A stretch of 64,000 nucleotides of DNA from COE1 sp949066965. Lineage in GTDB: Bacteria > Bacillota > Clostridia > Lachnospirales > Lachnospiraceae. The stretch covers positions 1 to 64,000 of the forward strand of contig CARTDA010000020.1 of assembly GCA_949066965.1 (NCBI GenBank). Direction: 5' to 3'. The position numbers and the translations under genes are program-made. This document shows, piece after piece, positions 28,354-36,328 of the stretch; positions within the stretch are counted from its first letter, which is position 1, and each line of letters starts with the position of its first letter. Under the pieces are notes generated by a model. The model did no database searches. It had not been told where the DNA came from and saw only the letters and a program-made list of their open reading frames with translations.

Positions 28354-29328
28354 TTATACCACAGCCTGTGCAAACATTTTATCGATACGGAGCATTCCGG
28401 CTCCCTGTATACTCCAGCTCTGTCCCAAATCCACGGCTGAACCAAGCAAAAGCCTTCTGATTTCGCGGTTCGAAAGATATGGGTACTTTTGCAGGCACAG
28501 GGCACACGCACCACTCACAATCGGCGCTGACATGGAGGTTCCGCTTTTGGCGATATATGGGGAGGTTACATATCTGGAATTACAGGACACAATGTCCGTG
28601 CCTGGTGCCACAATATCCGGCTTTTTCAGGGGATTGCGGTTCATCATATTCATAATTGTCAGATCCTTTCCGGGTCCCCTGCTGGAATACTCATTGCAAA
28701 GCCTGCCTCCGCTTCCCTGATAATCCCCATCATGGCATCCCACACATACACATCCGCCGCACTCCCCTATCGGTGAGAGTGTCATGGGATTGGGTCCTTT
28801 ATTCCCAGCCGCCGCAACAATGATAATGTTGTTGTTCCACAGGAACTGTATCTGCTTTTTAAATTGTTCCCAGTCATCCTTGTCAATATTGTCCTCCGAT
28901 TCCATTTCAATCGAAATATTCAATACCCTTATTGGATAGGACTTTGCCAGCTCTGTTATCCAGAACAGGCCGCTGATAAGATTTTTCAGGCTTCCCCCGC
29001 CTTTTTTGTCCAGAACCTTTCCACAAATCAGTGTACATTCGGGGGCAATCCCCCGATACTTTCCCCTTGAAGCAGCGCCGTTTCCTCCCAGCACGCCGCA
29101 CACATGCGTTCCATGTCCATTATCGTCATAATACATTCTTCTTGCCACAAAATTCCTTGGTGGATAGTCCCTCGATGTAAAGTCCCTAAAGGCTGCTATT
29201 CTGCCCCGCAAATCCGGATGTGCTGCCACTCCGCTGTCCAAAACCCCCACGTATACACCTCTGCCCGTATACGGTCTTACCTCTCTGCTGTCGCAGCCAA
29301 TCATTCTGCGCACTCTGTCCATTTTCAT
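28354..29328 (-). CDS. Subtilisin-like serine protease (S8), no signal peptide
   Basis: 324 residues. The catalytic triad is visible: Asp31 in VLDSGV, His72 in NGHGTHVCGVLGG, and Ser265 in SGTSMSAPIVSGA, with the oxyanion asparagine in AAAGNKGP (Asn176). There is no signal peptide or long propeptide, so it resembles intracellular or AprX-type subtilases. It is cysteine-rich for the family (GGCVCVGCHDG near 191-200). It is flanked by the Re-citrate-synthase gene and a small ORF. Its target could be sporulation or protein turnover; this is not shown by sequence. Confidence 0.93.
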   Translation of the reverse strand: MKMDRVRRMIGCDSREVRPYTGRGVYVGVLDSGVAAHPDLRGRIAAFRDFTSRDYPPRNFVARRMYYDDNGHGTHVCGVLGGNGAASRGKYRGIAPECTLICGKVLDKKGGGSLKNLISGLFWITELAKSYPIRVLNISIEMESEDNIDKDDWEQFKKQIQFLWNNNIIIVAAAGNKGPNPMTLSPIGECGGCVCVGCHDGDYQGSGGRLCNEYSSRGPGKDLTIMNMMNRNPLKKPDIVAPGTDIVSCNSRYVTSPYIAKSGTSMSAPIVSGACALCLQKYPYLSNREIRRLLLGSAVDLGQSWSIQGAGMLRIDKMFAQAVV

Positions 29329-29390
29329 TCACCGCACATATCTGTTGCAACTTGATATTAATATATGACTGGGAACGATTTCGTGTACAC

Positions 29391-29416
29391 AAAAAGGCTT
29401 CTCTTTTCGAGAAGCC
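29391..29416 (-). terminator. Terminator of the small ORF at 29.4 kb
   Basis: GGCTTCTC (29396-29403) pairs with GAGAAGCC (29409-29416). Read on the minus strand the stem is followed by five Ts (29395-29391), a standard intrinsic terminator. Confidence 0.8.
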
Positions 29417-29438
29417 CCCCTGTTTCAAGTTTTATCCG

Positions 29439-29627
29439 TTATTCCTTTATCCTGTCTAATTCTGCAAGGTTCACACCCAGACTTGACAACGTAACCTTTA
29501 ATTCAACATATCGTTTATGCATCGAATTAAAAGTATGCGGAGATACCTCCTTAACTTCCAACATCCAGTCCTGCAACCTGGAAAACTCTGTAATGGAATC
29601 CCTGATAATATCTGCCCCACTTGGCAT
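29439..29627 (-). CDS. Small protein of unknown function
   Basis: 62 residues from ATG 29627, which has AGGTGAT six bases upstream (the frame is open to 29657 without a ribosome site). Mostly helical and amphipathic (GADIIRDSITEFSRLQDWMLEVKEV, KRYVELKVTLSSLGVNLAELDRI). No membrane segment. A terminator follows, which supports a real monocistronic gene. Family not recognised. Confidence 0.6.
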   Translation of the reverse strand: MPSGADIIRDSITEFSRLQDWMLEVKEVSPHTFNSMHKRYVELKVTLSSLGVNLAELDRIKE

Positions 29628-29708
29628 GCAATCACCTACTTTCCTCACAATCTTCAACGATTACCCCTTATCATCATCATAACAGACTGCCAAAAGCATG
29701 TAAAGTAA

Positions 29709-29866
29709 TGTGAAAAATTTATTTTTCACACTAACCAACATGATTCCGCTCTGTGGAATCTCAAATCAGTGCGGAGAATGCCCATATTTTGGGCATTCTC
29801 CTGTGTGAGACTTAGTACTTCTTAACGAAGCAGCCTTTGCTGCTGAGTTTTAGAAGTACTTCTCAC
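29709..29866. repeat. Array of four hairpins downstream of the MacB-type permease
   Basis: Four stems in a row: GTGAAAAAT-type palindrome (29709-29732), GATTCC/GGAATC, GGAGAATGCCCA/TGGGCATTCTCC, and GTGTGAG/CTCACAC enclosing GTACTTCT/AGAAGTAC and GCAGC/GCTGC. The first 28 bases (29709-29736) recur exactly at 63812-63839. No coding capacity. It may be the 3' terminator and end of the ABC operon, or a decayed small mobile element. Confidence 0.6.
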
Positions 29867-29867
29867 A

Positions 29868-31250
29868 CTATTCATTTCGAATCGCCGCCAGCGGGCTTAA
29901 CCGCATCGCCCTGAGTGATGGGATAAAGCCTGCAATCATGCCGATTAAGATGGCAAACAGGATTGCAAGCGGACAAAGCCATATCGGAATCCTGCAGATG
30001 GCGCCTGTGATTCCCATGTTTTCTCCTGCACCGCTTGACGCCATCAGTCCATTGATGCCAAAGCTCAGCATAAAGCTAAAGGCAACGCCAATCATACCGC
30101 CGATAAAACCGATAAACCCTGCCTCCATAAGGAACAGGCTCTGGATATTACGGATGTCACAGCCGATTACCTTCATGACACCGATTTCCTTCGTCCGCTC
30201 GTAAATGGACATCATCATGGTATTGGTGATACTGATTGCCGCTACCAGCATGGCAACTGCACCAATCGCGCCGAGCACTGCCTGTATCATGTTCATGCTG
30301 TCAAGCTCCTGCTGAATCCACTCTGCCGAGCTGTACGCGTCATATCCCAAATCCTTCAGGGTGTTGGTCAGCGGCGTCACGTTTGCCATGTCATCAACCT
30401 GCACGATTATCTGTGAGTAAAACAGCTCATTGTACGGCTTTCCGTTTTTCCTGGTCGGCTGTCCCGGAATCGGGTTTTTCTTAAAAACGCGCTTCAGCTC
30501 TGCCTTCAGTGCATCAATATCGCAGAGCACGCTCTGGCTGTTGTTGTTACTCCACTCCCCAAGCTCCCCTTCCATCAGGCCGCATGCTTCAATCAGATAC
30601 TTTTTTGGCTGCTTGACCGGTGTCCCATCACCTGAACCGCCACCCTGGGAGTTCCAATATGCGTCCGTGTCAAAAATCACGAACAACGAATCCTCCATCA
30701 GGTCAACATCCGGCGCCTCGCCTGTCTCCCAGAACGTATAGGTATGTGTTTTTTCTATATAAAAGTTGGTAAGCACATTATTTCCATAAAAAAACTTTAA
30801 CTCTGTATCAGAATCCGGCAGCGTTCCCTTGGCTATAGGGATGTCCAATGTCTGGAACTCCCCCTGCGTCAGACCGTTTATGTCAAGATAACCTGAATAT
30901 TTTCCGGCTTTCACGATTGCTGACACATTCAGTCTGGGATAGACCTCCTTGACGTGCTCCATGGCAAGAAGCTCCTGAATAAACGAATCATCCAGCCGTT
31001 TCTCCTCCTGCTGCGTCGTTCCGCCGCTGCTTGACACGTAAAGGCCGCCCCCGGAGCTAATCTGTATCTGCGTCATGGAGTTATAGTTTGAGTAGTTCTC
31101 CAGCATGGACTCCTTCAGTCCATTGCCAAGCGCAATCATGACGACAATGGAGGTGATACCGATGACAACGCCGAGTACAGTCAGCACGGTACGAAGCTTC
31201 CGTTTCCACAGATTGGATATGCTCATGCGCAATAAATCAAAGAATTTCAT
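29868..31250 (-). CDS. MacB/FtsX-type ABC transporter permease
   Basis: 460 residues. A first membrane helix near 20-40 (LRTVLTVLGVVIGITSIVVMIALGNG) is followed by a large extracytoplasmic MacB-core domain (about 45-320) and three membrane helices at the C-terminus (ending SPLAAIRNE), the FtsX fold. Such permeases do not form a classical channel; they pass force from the ATPase to the outside. The start ATG overlaps the stop of the upstream partner gene (31250), showing translational coupling. Confidence 0.92.
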   Translation of the reverse strand: MKFFDLLRMSISNLWKRKLRTVLTVLGVVIGITSIVVMIALGNGLKESMLENYSNYNSMTQIQISSGGGLYVSSSGGTTQQEEKRLDDSFIQELLAMEHVKEVYPRLNVSAIVKAGKYSGYLDINGLTQGEFQTLDIPIAKGTLPDSDTELKFFYGNNVLTNFYIEKTHTYTFWETGEAPDVDLMEDSLFVIFDTDAYWNSQGGGSGDGTPVKQPKKYLIEACGLMEGELGEWSNNNSQSVLCDIDALKAELKRVFKKNPIPGQPTRKNGKPYNELFYSQIIVQVDDMANVTPLTNTLKDLGYDAYSSAEWIQQELDSMNMIQAVLGAIGAVAMLVAAISITNTMMMSIYERTKEIGVMKVIGCDIRNIQSLFLMEAGFIGFIGGMIGVAFSFMLSFGINGLMASSGAGENMGITGAICRIPIWLCPLAILFAILIGMIAGFIPSLRAMRLSPLAAIRNE

Positions 31251-32947
31251 TATACATCATCCCCGTCTAACAAATCCATGTCCTCTTTTTGCTTCCTTGC
31301 CTTTTTCTTTTTTGAGATAATGACCACCACAATGACAATGACTGCAATGACTCCCACAATTATACCGATTATCGCCGCCATGGGAAGACCTTTTTTCTGG
31401 GGTTCTTCCTCCATTGGCTCCATTGGGATATCCTCCATGCCCTCATCAAAACTCATCTCATATACCAATAAATTCAAGTCCTTTTCAAAACGGGTCTCAT
31501 TTCCAGCCTCATCCTCATAGGTGATGACTGCCTTGACAATGCCTTCCCCAGTATCCGGCGCAATACCTGTCAGCATGGAATCCACATTCTGTGTCGCTCC
31601 TGGCGCTATATTTCCAAGATAGGTAATCCCGCTCTCTACCGTCTCGCTTTCATATGTAACCTTGACATTATAAAGTGTTGTCTTACCAGTGTTGAACACG
31701 CTGAACATGACATTGGACTGATCTCCTACAGGAATGGATTCCGGTATGATTTCCGCAGAACCAGTGTCAAGCTTTGCCTCCTGCTTAATCGGTACCGATA
31801 CGTGTGCGACATCCGACAGGTTTATCTGCTCATCCGTATCGTACTTCATGTTGACCGTAAGCACATAAGGTTTCTGGGACAAATCCGATTTTGCCTCCAT
31901 CTCAATACTCATGTCATAGGTCTCGCCCGGCGAGATGCGCTCTGTATAAACAGAGCTTGAACCCGATGTCGGCAGAAACGCCGAATAGGTGGCATCCGCA
32001 TCCTTTCCTTCCACCGTCGCCTCCAGGTTAAAAAGCACGTTCTCCACAGCCGTCTGTTTGGATGTGTTCTTCACACTTACGGACAGCTTAAAGACAGAGC
32101 CTGCATAAACCACCTCCGGCTCGGTCTTGTACCCTGTTACAATGATACGCGGGTTTGAAGTCTGCTTGTCTGGGTCTTCTATCAGCTTTTTGCTTGGATT
32201 TGCTCCCTTGATGTTGATATATGTCGTGATGTCCGTCTCCACAAGCGCCCCATTCTGATAATAGGTCGCATGGAACGGCAGCGGATAACAGCCAGTCAGC
32301 ACGTCGCTCCTGACATTAAAATACCAGCCAATATCCATCCGCTTGTTAAACGCATCCACCGTGTCGTCAGCAGCCTGTATAATCTGTATTGTCTGTGCAT
32401 CATATGCCTGATTGATGTCAAAAGGCCATTTCGTCTTGTCATTTGAGACCGTCGGTGTCAATACGACATCCGTGATGTCCGTCTTTCCAAGGTTGATTAA
32501 CGAGAGCACAACAAAAGTCTGTTCACCAAACTTCGCATCCGTGATGGGCACCTCGTTGGAAAGCATCAGGAACTTTTCCGTGCCTGTCGTGTTTTCCTTT
32601 GCAATCTCACTTAAATACCCCTCAATCTCATTCTCATAGCTTGTAAGCTCTGACATGGTCAACGCGGCGTTTTTCATATAAGTCATGGCACTATTATAAA
32701 TCTTATCCATGCGCCGTATCTTCTCATCTGTCATCTTATAGCGGAGCTTCAAATCACTGTAAAAACGATTCAGCTCTCCCCTAATCTGGTCTTTCCACTC
32801 GTCCGACGCGTACTGGTCACTCGGACTTCCATAGTTATTATTATTTTCAGAGTCATTATCATCCGGCTCTGCAAATACAGTCAGCGTATTTCCGCACAAC
32901 AGCACAGCCATCAGCATCACTATTAGTATTTGTTTCATCCTTTTCAT
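31250..32947 (-). CDS. Membrane-anchored extracellular partner of the MacB-type transporter (COG1361/CARDB-like)
   Basis: 565 residues. A signal peptide is followed by a helical region (about 50-115). Two or three Ig-like/CARDB-type domains follow (PRIIVTGYKTEPEVVYAGSVFKLSVSVKNTSKQTAVENV; IPVGDQSNVMFSVFNTGKTTLYNVKVTY). A C-terminal membrane helix (about 525-548, MAAIIGIIVGVIAVIVIVVVI) and a short basic tail complete the protein. It occupies the place of the adaptor MacA in Gram-negative MacAB, between ATPase and permease, with overlap to the latter. I infer that it presents a ligand or cargo to the permease outside the cell. Confidence 0.75.
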   Translation of the reverse strand: MKRMKQILIVMLMAVLLCGNTLTVFAEPDDNDSENNNNYGSPSDQYASDEWKDQIRGELNRFYSDLKLRYKMTDEKIRRMDKIYNSAMTYMKNAALTMSELTSYENEIEGYLSEIAKENTTGTEKFLMLSNEVPITDAKFGEQTFVVLSLINLGKTDITDVVLTPTVSNDKTKWPFDINQAYDAQTIQIIQAADDTVDAFNKRMDIGWYFNVRSDVLTGCYPLPFHATYYQNGALVETDITTYINIKGANPSKKLIEDPDKQTSNPRIIVTGYKTEPEVVYAGSVFKLSVSVKNTSKQTAVENVLFNLEATVEGKDADATYSAFLPTSGSSSVYTERISPGETYDMSIEMEAKSDLSQKPYVLTVNMKYDTDEQINLSDVAHVSVPIKQEAKLDTGSAEIIPESIPVGDQSNVMFSVFNTGKTTLYNVKVTYESETVESGITYLGNIAPGATQNVDSMLTGIAPDTGEGIVKAVITYEDEAGNETRFEKDLNLLVYEMSFDEGMEDIPMEPMEEEPQKKGLPMAAIIGIIVGVIAVIVIVVVIISKKKKARKQKEDMDLLDGDDV

Positions 32948-32971
32948 TTCACTTTATGCTCCTTTCAGCAT

Positions 32972-33757
32972 CTATTCTCCTGTTTTTTCTGCCGGATTTA
33001 CCGCATCCGTCTCCATTGGTTCAGAACCGGATGTGCCGGTATTTTGCGTATTATCTACCATGTCTACAATCTTGCCATCCACGATGCGGATAATCTTGTC
33101 GGCAAAGCTTGCAAGCGTGTTGTCATGTGTAACCATAATCAGTGTCCGCTTCTGCTCCCGCACGACATTCTGCATGAGGTTCATGATTTCCCTCGATGTA
33201 TTGGAGTCGAGATTTCCAGTCGGCTCATCTGCAAAGATAATTTCCGGATTTACCACAAGCGCCCTTGCAACACCGACCCGCTGCTGCTGACCGCCGGACA
33301 TCTGGTTTGGACGGTGGTCCCAGTACTTGTCAAGCCCTACCATATGTACCATCTTCTTTGCCCGCCTTGTACGCTCTTTTTTCGACACGCCCTGGAACGT
33401 GAGCGGAAGGGCGACATTCTCCACCGCGTCCATCGTCCCCATCAGGTTAAAGGACTGGAAGATAAACCCGATATGCTCTCTCCTGAACCGTACAAGCTGG
33501 TTCTCATTCTTTGTTTCCATATGCTCACCCGCGATAATAATCTCACCCTTTGTCGGCTTTTCAAGCCCTGCAAGCATATTTAATAGTGTTGATTTTCCCG
33601 AACCGGAAGTTCCCACAATTGCACAAAACTCACCGCGGTTGATACTAAAACTCACCCCGTTGAGGGCGCGCACCCTGTTCTCACCAATACGGTATACTTT
33701 ATACAAATTCTTAACGGTAATGACCGGCTCCGTCTTTTTCTTAACCGTCTCTGACAT
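32972..33757 (-). CDS. MacB/LolD-type ABC transporter ATPase
   Basis: 261 residues. Walker A GTSGSGKST, Q-loop FIFQSFNL, signature MSGGQQQRVGVARAL, Walker B IIFADEPTGNLD and H-loop MVTHD are all intact. The LolD/MacB-type sequence DEPTGNLDS fits a type VII (mechanotransmission) transporter. ATG 33757 is chosen because GGGGGG lies six bases upstream (the frame extends to 33781). A C-terminal tail of ~30 polar residues (NTQNTGTSGSEPME) is unusual. Confidence 0.93.
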   Translation of the reverse strand: MSETVKKKTEPVITVKNLYKVYRIGENRVRALNGVSFSINRGEFCAIVGTSGSGKSTLLNMLAGLEKPTKGEIIIAGEHMETKNENQLVRFRREHIGFIFQSFNLMGTMDAVENVALPLTFQGVSKKERTRRAKKMVHMVGLDKYWDHRPNQMSGGQQQRVGVARALVVNPEIIFADEPTGNLDSNTSREIMNLMQNVVREQKRTLIMVTHDNTLASFADKIIRIVDGKIVDMVDNTQNTGTSGSEPMETDAVNPAEKTGE

Positions 33758-33890
33758 TTCTGCCCCCCATACTCTTAACAATCCCTAATTCATTCACACT
33801 CAGGAACTGTATTATTTGAATTAATACAGTTAGTACGCTTTACACAAAAAATAATACCACACCTTACCTAAAGTTTCAACCTGAAAATAT

Positions 33891-33932
33891 AAAAAGGAAG
33901 AATAAGATTGCTTAATCCTATCCTTCCTTTTT
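33891..33932 (-). terminator. Terminator of the sortase/LRR operon
   Basis: AAAAAGGAAG pairs with CTTCCTTTTT across an imperfect middle (AGATT/AATCCT), and ends in T residues on the minus strand. It stands between the SH3-like gene and the MacB ATPase gene, separating the two gene groups. Confidence 0.7.
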
Positions 33933-33939
33933 AATCTTT

Positions 33940-34884
33940 TTAATAATTATAGTCTACATACTCTGTGTCCTTGCGAAGCTTGCCATGAACAACATCACTG
34001 CGGTATTCGCTTGTGTCGTCACACTGGTACTTAATTCCTTTCCTGTGGTCCGCCATAATATTGCGCTGGGTCTCTGTCAGGGAATTGGGTATCTCGGCCT
34101 CCACAATCATGATATCTGCAACCTGGGTGACCGGCGCATAGGCAAATTCACTGAATTCCGTGTAATACGTATTCATCATCACAAACTCGCCGGTATCCAC
34201 ATCGGACGGATAGATGTCAACCGCCTTGTCATACCCTGTCCTGAACTGAAAAATCGCAATCTGCCCTTTTAGCTCCATGTCATTGTTAAACATAAACTGC
34301 ACTGTCCTGTCACCAAATTTATTGACTGACGCAGTTTTTGTCATGTTGAGGTCGATATCATTTTTTATCTTATCCTCATAAAGCATCTTAAAGGAAACAC
34401 CCAGCTCGTCATCAATCTTGGCATACAATATCACCTTCTGTCCCACGTAACTGTTGTAAATATCCTTCTTGATGGTTTTCTGCTTATTTAAGGTAAGGTA
34501 CACAAATTCATATCCCAGCTCCGCAGCAGTCTTCTGCGCGTCTGCTATCTGCTTATCCGCATTGTTTTTGATGCCGATTGCGCCCGCCGAAGTGACTGAA
34601 TCCATCTTTACATAGCAGATAACGCCAATGTTAATGCGATACCATCCGTTGGAGTACGCGCCGACTACCTGCACCGGAAGATTTGCCCCCAGTGTTGTAA
34701 GTACTGTTGATGTATATGTAGGTTCGGCATACACGACACAGTTTTCCTTTGTATAATATACATCCTGCATTGCCGTGTAGGTCGGACCTTTGGCATATGC
34801 CGTCATATCCGCATTTACCGATGTAAAAAATACTGTTACAAGTATCAGGACAGCTGCGGCTTTTTTTCGTAAACCTATTCGCAT
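33940..34884 (-). CDS. Secreted SH3-like domain protein
   Basis: 314 residues. A signal peptide (about 1-32, LRKKAAAVLILVTVFFTSVNA) leads to an SH3-like segment (about 45-100: VYYTKENCVVYAEPTYTSTVLTTLGANLPVQVVGAYSNGWYRINI), then a domain of about 200 residues I do not recognise. ATG 34884 has GGGAGGTGA upstream. No sorting signal. It ends the sortase/LRR group (22 bases after the LRR gene), so it is likely a wall-associated accessory that binds peptidoglycan or peptide. Confidence 0.75.
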   Translation of the reverse strand: MRIGLRKKAAAVLILVTVFFTSVNADMTAYAKGPTYTAMQDVYYTKENCVVYAEPTYTSTVLTTLGANLPVQVVGAYSNGWYRINIGVICYVKMDSVTSAGAIGIKNNADKQIADAQKTAAELGYEFVYLTLNKQKTIKKDIYNSYVGQKVILYAKIDDELGVSFKMLYEDKIKNDIDLNMTKTASVNKFGDRTVQFMFNNDMELKGQIAIFQFRTGYDKAVDIYPSDVDTGEFVMMNTYYTEFSEFAYAPVTQVADIMIVEAEIPNSLTETQRNIMADHRKGIKYQCDDTSEYRSDVVHGKLRKDTEYVDYNY

Positions 34885-34905
34885 TGATTCACCTCCCGCG
34901 GACAT

Positions 34906-36288
34906 TTAGTAATAATTCTTATCAGTAATCTCAAATGGGAATGAGCTTGCCTGATAGGAACACTTTGAGTTGATTGTTACCTCTGTAAATGAACAGCCTG
35001 CAAAAGCCGACGCACCTATACTGAGCGTATTTTTTGAAATTGTGACGCTTGCAAGCGCCGAACATCCGCTGAATGCACTGTCGCCAATGCTGATAACCGA
35101 TTTGGGCAGAGCCAGATCCGTGATGCCAGTGCAGCCTGCAAAAGCGCTTTCCGGTATCGACTCGATTCCGGACCGGATATCCAGTGTCTTGATGCCAGTG
35201 CAGCCTGAGAACGCACTCTCCATCATTGTCCGCATCGTTCCTGGAAGCTTGATGTCTGTAATTGCCGTACAGTCTGCAAAGGCGCTCTCCCCTATGACTT
35301 CCAGGTCACTTGGCCATTTTGCGAGCGCCATCGCCGCACAGCCGTTAAATGCTTCCTTCTCCACTCTTTTTAAGGATGACGGAAGCTTTGTCATCTCCAT
35401 CTTCGCACAATTGTTAAATGCCTGTTCCTCAATCGTCTCGATATCATTTGTCAGCTTCACCACACGGAGGTCCGTACATTCGTTAAACGCCTTTTTGCCA
35501 ATCCTGGTGACCCCGTCAGGTATTGTAATCCGCGCAAGCTTGGAGCATCCGTCAAAAATACCTTCACCCATCTCGGTCAGTTCATCTGGAAGTCTGACAT
35601 CCACGAGAAGCTCGGAACTTTTAAATACATTCTTTCCAAGTTTTGTCACGCTGTCGGGAACCGATATCCGTACAAGCGTCTTGGAGCTTGCAAATGCCGA
35701 ATCCCCTATCTCCGTAACCGGCTGTCCGTCTATTGTCTCCGGAATATCCACTGTTGCCGATGTGCCAACATATTTTTTAATTGCCACATGGTCACTGTAC
35801 AGGGTATATTCGTATTCACTGTTTTTCTTTTCCTCTGTCTTCGTCTCAGCAGTGCTTGGCTCCTCCGTCTCTGATTCCTCCTCTGATGGGCTCTCCAGAA
35901 AATACTCATGATTGTCATTCCTGTTACTGTCCACAGAGCCGTTCGTCTTTGGCGTACTGCCTGATGTCCCTGTCGAAACCGCAGAACCTGTTGACTGGTT
36001 TCTCTCTGCCGCCTCCCTTGAGGCAGCAGCTGACGATTCATCCTCGAATACCTGCATTGCCTGGGCATAATTGTTCTGTGAATCCTCAATCATAGACTGA
36101 ATGTCGGAAGGTAATTCACCGCTATCAATACCCGGAATTTCTTCTGTTTCCGTCTCTGTCTCCGAAACAATCTCCGTAGAACTCTCCGGCTCAGAACCGA
36201 TTACCCCTATTTTATTCAAATACATGCCAAGCAGGATAGCAAACGCAACCGTGCACCCGCCGACCATTCCCCAAAAAAGTTTTTCCAT
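34906..36288 (-). CDS. Membrane-anchored BspA-type leucine-rich-repeat protein
   Basis: 460 residues. An N-terminal membrane helix (about 4-24) is followed by a low-complexity S/T/E linker (about 35-165). The rest is some 11 copies of the BspA (LRR_5) repeat, pattern I-x2-x-A-F-x-G/N-C-x2-L-x3-x-L/I-P-x2-L/V (ESAFAGCTGITDLALPKSV and similar). There is no sorting signal; the helix should keep it in the membrane facing out. It is 40 bases after the 629-residue LRR protein, in the operon started by the first sortase. LRR_5 proteins are typically adhesins; ligand unknown. Confidence 0.85.
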   Translation of the reverse strand: MEKLFWGMVGGCTVAFAILLGMYLNKIGVIGSEPESSTEIVSETETETEEIPGIDSGELPSDIQSMIEDSQNNYAQAMQVFEDESSAAASREAAERNQSTGSAVSTGTSGSTPKTNGSVDSNRNDNHEYFLESPSEEESETEEPSTAETKTEEKKNSEYEYTLYSDHVAIKKYVGTSATVDIPETIDGQPVTEIGDSAFASSKTLVRISVPDSVTKLGKNVFKSSELLVDVRLPDELTEMGEGIFDGCSKLARITIPDGVTRIGKKAFNECTDLRVVKLTNDIETIEEQAFNNCAKMEMTKLPSSLKRVEKEAFNGCAAMALAKWPSDLEVIGESAFADCTAITDIKLPGTMRTMMESAFSGCTGIKTLDIRSGIESIPESAFAGCTGITDLALPKSVISIGDSAFSGCSALASVTISKNTLSIGASAFAGCSFTEVTINSKCSYQASSFPFEITDKNYY

Positions 36289-36328
36289 TCCGTCATCTCC
36301 GGTTAGAATTCATTATAGTTGGTTATTT

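Noticed and set aside
34970..35911. 313-residue plus-strand ORF rich in Ser/Ala
   Set aside because: Antisense image of the LRR repeats; apparent repeats are inherited from the LRR gene.
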